Of a DNA stretch of 6,582 bases, positions 1 to 5,603 are shown in pieces (position 1 is the first letter of the stretch; every line of letters begins with the position of its first letter). The notes beneath the pieces are model-generated. The model made no database searches and was not told where the DNA came from. It was given only the letters and a program-made list of their open reading frames with translations. Source of the stretch: Ignavibacteria bacterium. GTDB lineage: Bacteria > Bacteroidota > Ignavibacteria > Tepidaquicellales > Tepidaquicellaceae. Location: positions 1 through 6,582 of the forward strand of contig JAGPCH010000090.1 in NCBI GenBank assembly GCA_018058125.1, read 5' to 3'. Made by a program: the position numbers and the translations under genes.

Positions 1-601
1 AAAGTCCAAATGTTAATATTACCTTTTTTCCGGTTAAATTAAATTTGTCCTTGTAAAATGCCGGATCAAGAAACGGAACATCATGAGCGCCGTGAGGAAT
101 GAATTTGACCTTATGTTCAGGTATTGTTCCGTTACTGATCAGCATATCATATGACCTTTGAGACTGTACTACAATGTAAGAAGACCTCTCACAGATCTCC
201 TGCAAAATCTTTGCTTCTTCCTTTGAAGGATTCTCAAGAACAGTATGAAGAGTAGTTACAACAGGCTTGTTAAGTCTGTCGATCAGATATAAAATATTTG
301 ATCCCGCTTCACCACCAAAGATTCCATATTCATGCTGAATGTTGATAACATTATTATCCGACAGATTCAGATAATTTGCCGCTTCTTTAAAATCTGTAAC
401 ACTTTTGTCATTAATTTCAAAATTAACATCTGAAGAATATTTATATCCTTCCCGAATGTCATTCAGTGTTGTTATACTCACTTTATTTTCTCCCGACCCA
501 AGCTCTTTAATAGAACCGGCAAGGTCGTTTGAAAATGTTGCTATACCGCATCTTCTTGGGACAAAAGATGAAACAATGTTAATTCCAAAATTCTCTTTCA
601 T
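1..601 (-). CDS. GT4-like glycosyltransferase, N-terminal 200 residues (3' end off window)
   Basis: The frame is open from an ATG at 601 to the left edge, giving about 200 residues of what is normally a protein of roughly 350-400 or more. I recognise a retaining GT-B (GT4-type) glycosyltransferase. It begins with an N-terminal strand and the loop PRRCGIATF (residues 15-23), which normally contributes to the donor/acceptor cleft. QHEYGIFGG follows at 89-97, TTLHTV at 116-121 and IPHG at 168-171, the linker before the second Rossmann domain. The window ends at LTFGL, where the C-terminal nucleotide-sugar domain begins. That domain is missing here, including its Glu-rich donor motif, so the sugar donor cannot be predicted. 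The start lies 7 nt after the GH130 stop with only a weak purine stretch (AAAAAGATA) before it, suggesting translational coupling. Pairing with GH130 suggests synthesis or turnover of a mannose-containing oligosaccharide, which is inference. Confidence 0.87.
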   Translation of the reverse strand, partial: MKENFGINIVSSFVPRRCGIATFSNDLAGSIKELGSGENKVSITTLNDIREGYKYSSDVNFEINDKSVTDFKEAANYLNLSDNNVINIQHEYGIFGGEAGSNILYLIDRLNKPVVTTLHTVLENPSKEEAKILQEICERSSYIVVQSQRSYDMLISNGTIPEHKVKFIPHGAHDVPFLDPAFYKDKFNLTGKKVILTFGL

Positions 602-608
602 TATCTTT

Positions 609-1574
609 TTATATTTTATAATTACTTAAATAGTCTAATATCTCTTTGATTGAAGCTGTAGCAATTGCTACTGATGAATCAGCTGCTCCGTAATACATTA
701 TTAATTCATCTCCTTTTGCAATGACTCCGCACGGGAATGTAACATCCGGAACGTCACCTACTCTTTCATATTCTTCCATCGGACCAAAAACCCACTCGTC
801 GCTTCTTCTTATGACTTTATTAGGATCGTCAAGATCAAGTAATGCAAGACCTAATCGATAAAGAGAACCGGCTGCAGTGGTTTTGACTCCGTGATAGATT
901 ATAAGCCAGCCTTCCGATGTTTCGATCGGCTGAGGACCAAGCCCGACTTTATATGCATCCCACCAGCTTCCTTTTCTTGCCGGCAGTAAAACGACACTGT
1001 CTCCCCAGTGTTTCATATCATTTGAAAATGAAATCCAGATATGAGCTCCTAACAAATTACTGACCGGAGATGGACGATGAAGCAATACCCATCTGTCTTT
1101 AAACTTTCTTGGAAACAAAGAAGCATCTTTGTCATCGGGAGGCAGTATTGTGCCGTATCTTCTGAATGATTCAAAATCTGTAGTGGTAGCAAGTGAAACC
1201 AGTGGTCCGTTCTCTGAAAAGGAAGTATAAGTTATTGCATATGTATTGTCTTCGTTTTCCAGTTTTACTATACGCGGATCTTCGATACCGTAAATATCTT
1301 CAGGATACTCATCCGGTTTCGGAAGAAATGTTGGATGCTTGTCAATTTTCCATTTGGTAAATCCGTCACTGCTTATTGCTTTACAAAGATGCGAGCTGCC
1401 ACGCATATCTTCTACTCTCGCTAATATAAGTGTTTTATCCTTGTAAATGGTAGAAGCAGCATTAAAAACTGAATTAACCTTGTACGGCCACATGGATGCG
1501 GTAAGTATTGGATTTTTTTTGTAACGCTTGAACAGGTTACTTCCCTGAAATGAATATGTCATTTTATCGGTCAT
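609..1574 (-). CDS. GH130 family glycoside phosphorylase/hydrolase (mannoside-active type)
   Basis: This complete 321-residue protein has the length and motif order of the five-bladed beta-propeller GH130 family, whose members phosphorolyse or hydrolyse beta-mannosides. Visible motifs are VNSVFNAA (33-40), RVEDMRGSSHL (53-63), GIEDPRI (96-102), DASLFPRK (150-157), LLHRP (164-168), IIYHG (225-229) and YYGAADS (294-300). In characterised family members the Asp of the GIEDPR-type motif is the proton donor; here it is D99. The basic residues in FPRK (R156, K157) and HRP (H166, R167), with H228, fall where phosphorylases bind phosphate, which favours a phosphorylase over a hydrolase. No signal peptide is visible, so it is probably cytoplasmic. 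The start at 1574 has AAGAAA upstream; an in-frame ATG at 1562 is an alternative. It is followed after 7 nt by a glycosyltransferase. The family call is firm; the substrate is not. Confidence 0.9.
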   Translation of the reverse strand: MTDKMTYSFQGSNLFKRYKKNPILTASMWPYKVNSVFNAASTIYKDKTLILARVEDMRGSSHLCKAISSDGFTKWKIDKHPTFLPKPDEYPEDIYGIEDPRIVKLENEDNTYAITYTSFSENGPLVSLATTTDFESFRRYGTILPPDDKDASLFPRKFKDRWVLLHRPSPVSNLLGAHIWISFSNDMKHWGDSVVLLPARKGSWWDAYKVGLGPQPIETSEGWLIIYHGVKTTAAGSLYRLGLALLDLDDPNKVIRRSDEWVFGPMEEYERVGDVPDVTFPCGVIAKGDELIMYYGAADSSVAIATASIKEILDYLSNYKI

Positions 1575-1684
1575 GTTTTCTTAAATGTTTTTAAATGATC
1601 TGAATCCAATAGTGATGATTAAGTATTAAAATTTCAATATTGGTTGATAGGATCTGTACGTATATAATGTGAGGATATATTATA

Positions 1685-1704
1685 AAGGTACTATAAGTTA
1701 CCTT
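1685..1704. repeat. Inverted repeat AAGGTA-8-TACCTT over the putative -10 region
   Basis: Two perfect 6-bp arms (1685-1690 and 1699-1704) are separated by 8 nt and straddle the TAACTT box of the possible GH130 promoter. The placement would suit a repressor operator, but 6-bp arms are short enough to arise by chance in an AT-rich spacer. Confidence 0.3.
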
Positions 1705-1724
1705 ATCTCACAACGATTGTCAAA
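1690..1724 (-). promoter_or_regulatory. Possible promoter of the GH130-glycosyltransferase operon
   Basis: On the minus strand TTGACA (1723-1718) is followed after 17 nt by TAACTT (1700-1695). The same bases also read as the Bacteroidota pattern: TTTG (1724-1721), a 20 nt spacer, then TAACTTAT (TAnnTT, lacking the final TG). This would place transcription start about 110 nt before the GH130 start codon. The match is partial, but both promoter models point to the same place, and the site lies downstream of the preceding gene's terminator. Confidence 0.35.
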
Positions 1725-1807
1725 ATTACTGATTTTTTAATCACATAATTATTTTCTGTAAAAATTCCTGCTTCGTTTACACAACCCCGTCCCGCATTCT
1801 TCTTATC

Positions 1808-1840
1808 AAAAAGCTCCGCAAGTTTTCACTTGCGAAGCTT
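1808..1840 (-). terminator. Rho-independent terminator after the 1886-2503 gene
   Basis: Arms 1811-1822 and 1829-1840 form a 12-bp stem with a 6-nt loop. It begins 45 nt after the stop codon and runs into five U residues (1812-1808) on the minus strand. As minus-strand RNA all 12 positions pair, one of them as a U-G wobble. As plus-strand RNA the same position is a C-A mismatch and no U tract follows. The structure is therefore directional, serving the minus-strand gene and separating the envelope block from the GH130 operon. Confidence 0.85.
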
Positions 1841-1885
1841 AGGGGATATTAAACAAAAATTAGTTTACTGAACCATGTCAATTAT

Positions 1886-2503
1886 TTAGAACTTGAATTC
1901 TATTCCGCCTAATCCCGTAACAAAACTCCTTGTTCCGCCTTCAAGAAAAACCATCTGATATTTTGTTTTTAAGATCAGATCCACAGACTTGCTTGCCTGC
2001 ATTGTAAATCCGGGTCCTACATTAAATCCGAAGTTTGTACTTGATTGTCTGTCTACATATGTAGCTCCTTCACCGTAAGCATCCTGTGAAAAAACATAAG
2101 CTCCTACGCCTGACTCAATAAAAAAAGTAGATTTCAAATTACTTTTTGTAAAATAATAACGCGGTCCTGCGGATATTTCAAAATATGCGGAATGCGGGGC
2201 ATTAGGAACACTGGTACTCAGACTGTAATATCCAATATTTGAAAAAATCCCTAATTCTCTGTTCAGTCTGATCGCGCCGTCCAAAGCTCCGCTGAATCCT
2301 GCCTGATACGTATTACTGAATTCACTTACGGGAAAAATACCTCCGGCCATTGGACTCAAAGTGAATATCGGAAATTTAGCCGGTGTGACCTTTACCATAT
2401 CTTTTGTAAGCGGAGTATATGAAACCTGTGCACTTACGAAACCGGTTAGAATAAAGGCTGACATAAATACCAGCATGAATAATTTGTATATATTTTTAAT
2501 CAT
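1886..2503 (-). CDS. Outer membrane beta-barrel protein (OmpA/OMP_b-brl-like)
   Basis: This 205-residue protein begins with a classical signal peptide: a basic MIKNIYK, a hydrophobic core to about residue 22, and likely cleavage after VSA (A25|Q26). The mature part alternates polar and hydrophobic residues in aromatic-rich strands such as AYFEISAGPRYYF and NFGFNVGPGFTM, separated by polar loops. It ends in IEFKF, and a C-terminal Phe is the usual signal for barrel insertion by the BAM machinery. Size and pattern fit a small barrel of about eight strands; no cargo or ligand can be inferred. The start is supported by AAGAAGG (2517-2511) 7 nt upstream, the best ribosome binding site in the window. 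It is the last gene of the envelope block, has a terminator downstream, and shares an upstream DNA element with the other barrel gene at 4986-5474. Confidence 0.82.
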   Translation of the reverse strand: MIKNIYKLFMLVFMSAFILTGFVSAQVSYTPLTKDMVKVTPAKFPIFTLSPMAGGIFPVSEFSNTYQAGFSGALDGAIRLNRELGIFSNIGYYSLSTSVPNAPHSAYFEISAGPRYYFTKSNLKSTFFIESGVGAYVFSQDAYGEGATYVDRQSSTNFGFNVGPGFTMQASKSVDLILKTKYQMVFLEGGTRSFVTGLGGIEFKF

Positions 2504-2510
2504 TTTATTA

Positions 2511-2517
2511 CCTTCTT
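2511..2517 (-). promoter_or_regulatory. Strong Shine-Dalgarno AAGAAGG of the 1886-2503 gene
   Basis: AAGAAGG lies 7 nt before the ATG at 2503. It stands out because most other starts in this window have only A/T-rich leaders, and it fixes the start of this beta-barrel gene. Confidence 0.7.
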
Positions 2518-2524
2518 TTTAAAA

Positions 2525-2542
2525 GAAACCATTATTGGTTTC
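2525..2542 (-). other. Small stem-loop in the leader of the 1886-2503 gene
   Basis: Arms 2525-2531 and 2536-2542 form a perfect 7-bp stem (GAAACCA / TGGTTTC) with a 4-nt loop, ending 7 nt upstream of the Shine-Dalgarno sequence. It could stabilise the 5' end of the mRNA or influence access to the ribosome binding site. The stem is A/T-rich and may be weak. Confidence 0.35.
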
Positions 2543-2546
2543 CGTT

Positions 2547-2598
2547 TAATACAAAATACATACAACCTGTAAAATAAAATATCGACCATAAGGATGAA
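2547..2598 (-). promoter_or_regulatory. Putative promoter/activator element upstream of the 1886-2503 gene (copy A)
   Basis: On the minus strand TTCATCCTTATGGTCGAT (2598-2581) is followed after 25 nt by TTTGTATTA (2555-2547). The same arrangement occurs upstream of the other beta-barrel gene: 16 of 18 bases match, TTTGTATTA is identical, and the spacer differs by one base. The box ends 77 nt from the start codon, against 75 nt in the other copy. TTTG, with TA three bases ahead of it, resembles a Bacteroidota -7 box (TAnnTTTG) that is one base short. I read the 18-mer as a possible activator site and TTTGTATTA as the core promoter end; both readings are inference. Confidence 0.5.
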
Positions 2599-2845
2599 AA
2601 AGGTATGACATCCCCCATTAATGTTTTGTATTTTTTTAAAATTGAATTTTCCAGTTTGAATAAATGTTTCTGAATAGTTTTCAAAACTATATTAATGAAT
2701 AATAGGGCAGTCAAATAACCATCCTTTTATATTTAATTTTTTTTTATCAACTGCACTCAGGGAATTTGAAAGCAATTTCATATTTCTAAAGCCGGAGATT
2801 GTAAGATGTTATTGTTTGGGCTGTTCCTTTTATGTTCACTTATAC

Positions 2846-3544
2846 TTAATCAGGCACACCATTCCTGTCATCATCCTTAAAAGCTTTCAGACAGTTTTTG
2901 AAATTATCTTTTATATTGTTATCTATATCATTTGTATTTGCCGGATTTGTCGGATCAAGATAAACGTCATTATTTAAAAACCAGATGTACGGCTTTACAA
3001 GGAGAGTAATGTATGATTTGGATTCTGAATTTACCGATACACTTACCGGGAAATTCAGTATCTGATGAGCTGACTTAGTTGATTTATAAACAAAGCGATT
3101 TCCAAGATATCTGCCTTTTACAATAACGGAATATCTTCCGTTAGAATCAGCAAACTCCGGATCGGGTAATGCTTCATTGTCATTTAGTTTATGTATCTCA
3201 AACTTAACTTTATCATATTCTCCTGCGGGTATTATTGCTGAACTGATCTGATTTACTCCTGATGTCAGATTAAGAAAAACAACGAATGGTCCCGTTTTGA
3301 AATTAGTCGAATCCTGATTATTGTTTGCAACATTAAGCTTAATATCCTTAATTAATATTTTCACAGTATCTAGTATAAGAATGTTTTGTGAATCCCCTAT
3401 TGAATCCATTGAACCAATTGAGCTTAATGTGAAGTTATCAACCGGTGCGGGTGTAACTGATGAATCACTGCAGGAATATAGAAATGTTGTAATTAGTATT
3501 ACTGCTAAAATCAGTACTGTGATCTTTTGCTTTAATATTTTCAT
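2846..3544 (-). CDS. DUF4382-like lipoprotein
   Basis: This 232-residue protein has a hydrophobic N-terminus ending in a lipobox LYSC, so C25 should be the lipidated Cys and the protein membrane-anchored. Residues about 36-120 resemble DUF4382: a strand with DTVKILIKDIKLNV (59-72), FVVFLNLTSGVNQIS (87-101), then PAGEYDKVKFEI (106-117), matching the family's pattern of a value line followed by 'lpaGtY..irl'. The second half (about 135-190) is probably another beta-sandwich. The C-terminus ends in DDDRNGVPD (224-232), resembling an acidic calcium-binding loop. DUF4382 has no established function. The start has no Shine-Dalgarno, only an A/T-rich leader, as is common in Bacteroidota-like genomes. 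It lies 43 nt after the Trp-rich lipoprotein and is probably cotranscribed with it. The lipoprotein call is strong; the domain call is moderate. Confidence 0.78.
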   Translation of the reverse strand: MKILKQKITVLILAVILITTFLYSCSDSSVTPAPVDNFTLSSIGSMDSIGDSQNILILDTVKILIKDIKLNVANNNQDSTNFKTGPFVVFLNLTSGVNQISSAIIPAGEYDKVKFEIHKLNDNEALPDPEFADSNGRYSVIVKGRYLGNRFVYKSTKSAHQILNFPVSVSVNSESKSYITLLVKPYIWFLNNDVYLDPTNPANTNDIDNNIKDNFKNCLKAFKDDDRNGVPD

Positions 3545-3587
3545 TATAATTTTAAATTTTAATTTTCAATTGTCATTTGAGACACTT

Positions 3588-3881
3588 TTATTTTTTACCT
3601 TTTCCATCATTCTTTCCGTTGTTCTTATTTCCTTTTTCCTTATCATTGTTCTTGCTGCCATTTTTATCTCCTTTGTTCTTATCATCATTATCATTACCAT
3701 TTTGTTTATCACCATTGTTTTTACCACTTTTCACATCATTATTCTTTTCTTTATTCTTATTACCGTTGTTATCCTTGTTATTATCTCCATTGTTTCCGTT
3801 ATTATTGTCACTGCTGTTATCTTTTCCTGAGTTCTTATTCTTGTTTTCATACTTATCATCATTTCTGGAATTTTTCTCATC
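3588..3881 (-). repeat. Low-complexity coding tract for the Asn/Lys/Asp/Gly tail
   Basis: About 290 bp code for an irregular run of Asn, Lys, Asp and Gly codons. There is no exact repeat unit; short K/N/G/D-containing words recur imperfectly. The coding strand is strongly purine-biased. Such tracts can change length by slippage and often differ between close relatives. Confidence 0.7.
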
Positions 3882-4943
3882 GTAATTTTTCACAACCCAG
3901 TCGTCATATTCTTTATATGATTTCGGGACTACCATAACTCTTTTATTTCCTTTGTTTTTAAACTTTTTAAAGCTGGGCGAATACACATAATACTCACCAT
4001 TGCTGTATATAACTTCTTTATAATTTTTAACATGATGCAATTTTATGAACTCAATACTTCTGCCATATATATTTTGCATTATTGCGACATCAGGACCTAA
4101 ATTAGTAAGGATGTTATTAATAACAACAATGCCGTCCGTTGCGGTCATATCTTTCATCAAAATAGTATTCTCATCATTATTGGATATTGTCTGATATTTA
4201 TAAACTGCAGGTTTCAGAAAATATTTTTTTTCAATAATTACATAGTCCTTATCATTTATTATCTGTTGATTTATAGAATTGTTTACAACATAAGCCGATG
4301 GTGGAAGCGGAGCCCATGATACATATTCTTCGTTTTCTTTCCAGTCAACCCATGCAGGAGCCCATACTCTTCCGGGTACCCAGAGCCAGCCAGCTGTTGG
4401 AGAATTCACCCATCTACCGTAATGAGAAACGGTTTCTTCCACCGGAGTAGGCGCTTTAAAATACCAGCCGGCATCCGTATTGATCCATTGACCGTTTGTG
4501 TAAGGTTTAAATACCGGCGCTTCGCCTGAGACTGATACTCCCAGATCTACTGAAGGCTTCCAGACAAAAACCATGCTCTCATTTACATCTGCGGCATTAG
4601 CTTCTTTTACTCCGAGTATATTATTCAGTGAAAAATTATTTTCATCTGTACTTTCAGGATGTATCTGAGCGGTAATCGGATCGAGACCAATTTCAACAGG
4701 TCTAACCTGTATCCATTCCCCATGCCCGGATAGCTGATCATAAAAATCCTTATAATCTACAGTCAATAAATCCTCATCGGATTCCGTAAAATCTTTTTCT
4801 TCAATTAATGCCTCTTCAGAATTTTCTTCTGTCTGTTCAACGCTGACATTTTTATATGCTGACTTTGAGCAGGAAGAAATCATAAACAATGATAAGATCA
4901 ACATAAATGATCCGGCTATTTTTAATATCAATTTAATTTTCAT
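3588..4943 (-). CDS. DUF6600-like Trp-rich lipoprotein with long Asn/Lys/Asp/Gly tail
   Basis: This 451-residue protein carries an N-terminal signal with lipobox ISSC (C25). An acidic linker follows (about 35-62). FYDQLSGHGEWIQV (67-80) begins a region of Trp/Gly/Tyr repeats: PYTNGQW (147-153), HYGRWV (174-179), GWLWVPGRVWAPAWVDW (185-201) and YVSWAPLPP (207-215). This pattern is typical of DUF6600-type proteins, in which WVPG..WAPAWV and WAPLPP recur. Residues about 216-350 form a more ordinary globular region with no family I recognise. The last 97 residues (355-451) are almost entirely Asn, Lys, Asp, Gly, Glu and Ser, presumably disordered and highly charged. The coding strand there is strongly purine-rich, which creates long antisense open frames that are not genes. 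AAAGAG lies 8 nt before the ATG. It sits 42 nt after the upstream barrel gene. It is likely anchored in a membrane and envelope-associated; molecular function unknown. Confidence 0.83.
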   Translation of the reverse strand: MKIKLILKIAGSFMLILSLFMISSCSKSAYKNVSVEQTEENSEEALIEEKDFTESDEDLLTVDYKDFYDQLSGHGEWIQVRPVEIGLDPITAQIHPESTDENNFSLNNILGVKEANAADVNESMVFVWKPSVDLGVSVSGEAPVFKPYTNGQWINTDAGWYFKAPTPVEETVSHYGRWVNSPTAGWLWVPGRVWAPAWVDWKENEEYVSWAPLPPSAYVVNNSINQQIINDKDYVIIEKKYFLKPAVYKYQTISNNDENTILMKDMTATDGIVVINNILTNLGPDVAIMQNIYGRSIEFIKLHHVKNYKEVIYSNGEYYVYSPSFKKFKNKGNKRVMVVPKSYKEYDDWVVKNYDEKNSRNDDKYENKNKNSGKDNSSDNNNGNNGDNNKDNNGNKNKEKNNDVKSGKNNGDKQNGNDNDDKNKGDKNGSKNNDKEKGNKNNGKNDGKGKK

Positions 4944-4985
4944 AAGATTAACTCTTTAATTTGTTTATATATGCTTTAAAAATTT

Positions 4986-5474
4986 TTAAAATTTAAAATC
5001 TACACCGACTTCTAGTGAGTTGAAGTCAAAGTTTCCAAGACCAAACCTTGCAACTCCCGCAACACTCGGACTAAAAAAGTATCTTGCACCTGCCTGTCCC
5101 CATGTCCAGAAACCGTTTTCTTTGGATGAGCTGACGTTTGAAGAATAGACTCCTAAAACCAAACCTACGAACGGAACAAATTGTCCGGTACCGATCTGAT
5201 TGAAATTAAAGTTAGCCTGTCCTCCGATAAATACATTAGAGTAACTTGGTGAATTTTTTGTAACATTTGAATATCTGAGTAATGCCCCTAAACCAAAGGT
5301 TGCAACTCCTGTTTTGACAATTTGATTTTCGTAATTGAATCCTAAGGTAGCTGAACTATTGCTTGGCCATAATCCGATCGTTCCGCCTAATAGATTATCA
5401 CCCTCACCCATCTGACCGTATGAAGTTGAAATTGCACATAGGAACATTATCATTGTAATAATTACTGTTTTCAT
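4986..5474 (-). CDS. Outer membrane beta-barrel protein (small, OmpX/OmpA-like size)
   Basis: I place the start at the ATG at 5474, giving 162 residues. From there MKTVIITMIMFLCAISTSYG is a clean signal peptide with likely cleavage before Q21. The open frame continues upstream to 5585, but the extra 37 residues would put a second hydrophobic stretch and the shared regulatory element inside the coding region. The mature protein has alternating amphipathic strands (ATLGFNYEN, ATFGLGALLRYS, VFIGGQANFNF, FVPFVGLVLGVY, GQAGARYFFS, GVARFGLGNFDF) and ends in VGVDFKF, a terminal Phe as expected for BAM-inserted barrels. Size suits about eight strands. No Shine-Dalgarno is visible. It lies downstream of the response regulator with a 129 bp gap containing a probable promoter, and 42 nt ahead of the Trp-rich lipoprotein. 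Ligand or function cannot be inferred. Confidence 0.82.
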   Translation of the reverse strand: MKTVIITMIMFLCAISTSYGQMGEGDNLLGGTIGLWPSNSSATLGFNYENQIVKTGVATFGLGALLRYSNVTKNSPSYSNVFIGGQANFNFNQIGTGQFVPFVGLVLGVYSSNVSSSKENGFWTWGQAGARYFFSPSVAGVARFGLGNFDFNSLEVGVDFKF

Positions 5475-5514
5475 TTTTTTTATTTTTAATTTTTGAAAAG
5501 AATGGCTTTTATTG

Positions 5515-5567
5515 TAATACAAACTTACGATTAATAATATCATAATAGAATCGCCCATAAGTATGAA
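5515..5567 (-). promoter_or_regulatory. Putative promoter/activator element upstream of the 4986-5474 gene (copy B)
   Basis: On the minus strand TTCATACTTATGGGCGAT (5567-5550) is followed after 26 nt by TTTGTATTA (5523-5515). The TTTG is the end of TAAGTTTG (5527-5520), a perfect match to the Bacteroidota -7 consensus TAnnTTTG, although I see no TTTG at the -33 position. The 18-mer would then lie near -33 to -55, where an activator usually binds. Its counterpart lies upstream of the 1886-2503 gene. The gap from the regulator's stop (5604) makes an independent promoter here plausible. Confidence 0.55.
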
Positions 5568-5603
5568 TAATGGACTATATACCATTTACCTTTGGTGATA
5601 AAA

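Larger units (their letters stand above)
1575..1885. other. Intergenic region between the envelope block and the GH130 operon
   Basis: This 311 bp stretch holds no credible gene on either strand. It contains the terminator of the upstream beta-barrel gene (1808-1840), the possible GH130 promoter (1690-1724) with its short dyad, and an AT-rich leader before the GH130 start at 1574. I see nothing convincing in 1725-1807 or 1841-1885. Confidence 0.7.
2504..2845. other. 342 bp gap between the DUF4382-like gene and the second beta-barrel gene
   Basis: The half nearer the barrel gene (2504-2600) holds its Shine-Dalgarno, leader stem-loop and shared upstream element. The other half (about 2600-2845) holds no convincing gene, no clear terminator for the preceding lipoprotein operon and a run of nine T (2737-2745). 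A 60-codon open frame (2532-2714) starting at TTG with AAAGGATGG upstream crosses the region. It overlaps the regulatory element and has no recognisable similarity, so I do not call it a gene. Lack of a terminator leaves open read-through from the lipoprotein genes. Confidence 0.6.

Noticed and set aside
405..629. 74-codon plus-strand open frame opposite the glycosyltransferase start
   Set aside because: The minus strand here encodes GT4 motifs and continues to the window edge; the plus frame has no recognisable features.
2532..2714. 60-codon minus-strand open frame starting at TTG with AAAGGATGG upstream
   Set aside because: It has no recognisable similarity and uses a weak start codon. It runs through the shared upstream element and ends inside the leader stem-loop. 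The element is read in a different frame at its other copy, so it is not conserved as protein.
3321..3830. 169-codon plus-strand open frame with an Ile/Val/Phe-rich, membrane-like product
   Set aside because: It lies opposite two lipoprotein genes with clear lipoboxes and domain patterns. Its hydrophobicity is explained by complementing Asn/Lys/Asp codons.
3588..3881. Possible CRISPR or tandem repeat array
   Set aside because: No exact unit or regular spacing is present; it is irregular low-complexity coding sequence.
3577..3885. Plus-strand open frame rich in Leu, Phe, Ser and Pro opposite the lipoprotein tail
   Set aside because: It is the antisense of the purine-rich Asn/Lys/Asp/Gly tract; the composition is a by-product of strand bias.
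4975..4990. Palindrome TTTAAAAATTTTTAAA at the end of the barrel gene
   Set aside because: It is A/T only, overlaps the stop codon and has no loop or U tract suited to a terminator, so it is likely compositional.
5475..5585. 37-residue N-terminal extension of the barrel gene at 4986-5474
   Set aside because: The internal ATG at 5474 gives a clean signal peptide. The extension would cover a TAAGTTTG promoter box and the shared 18-mer.
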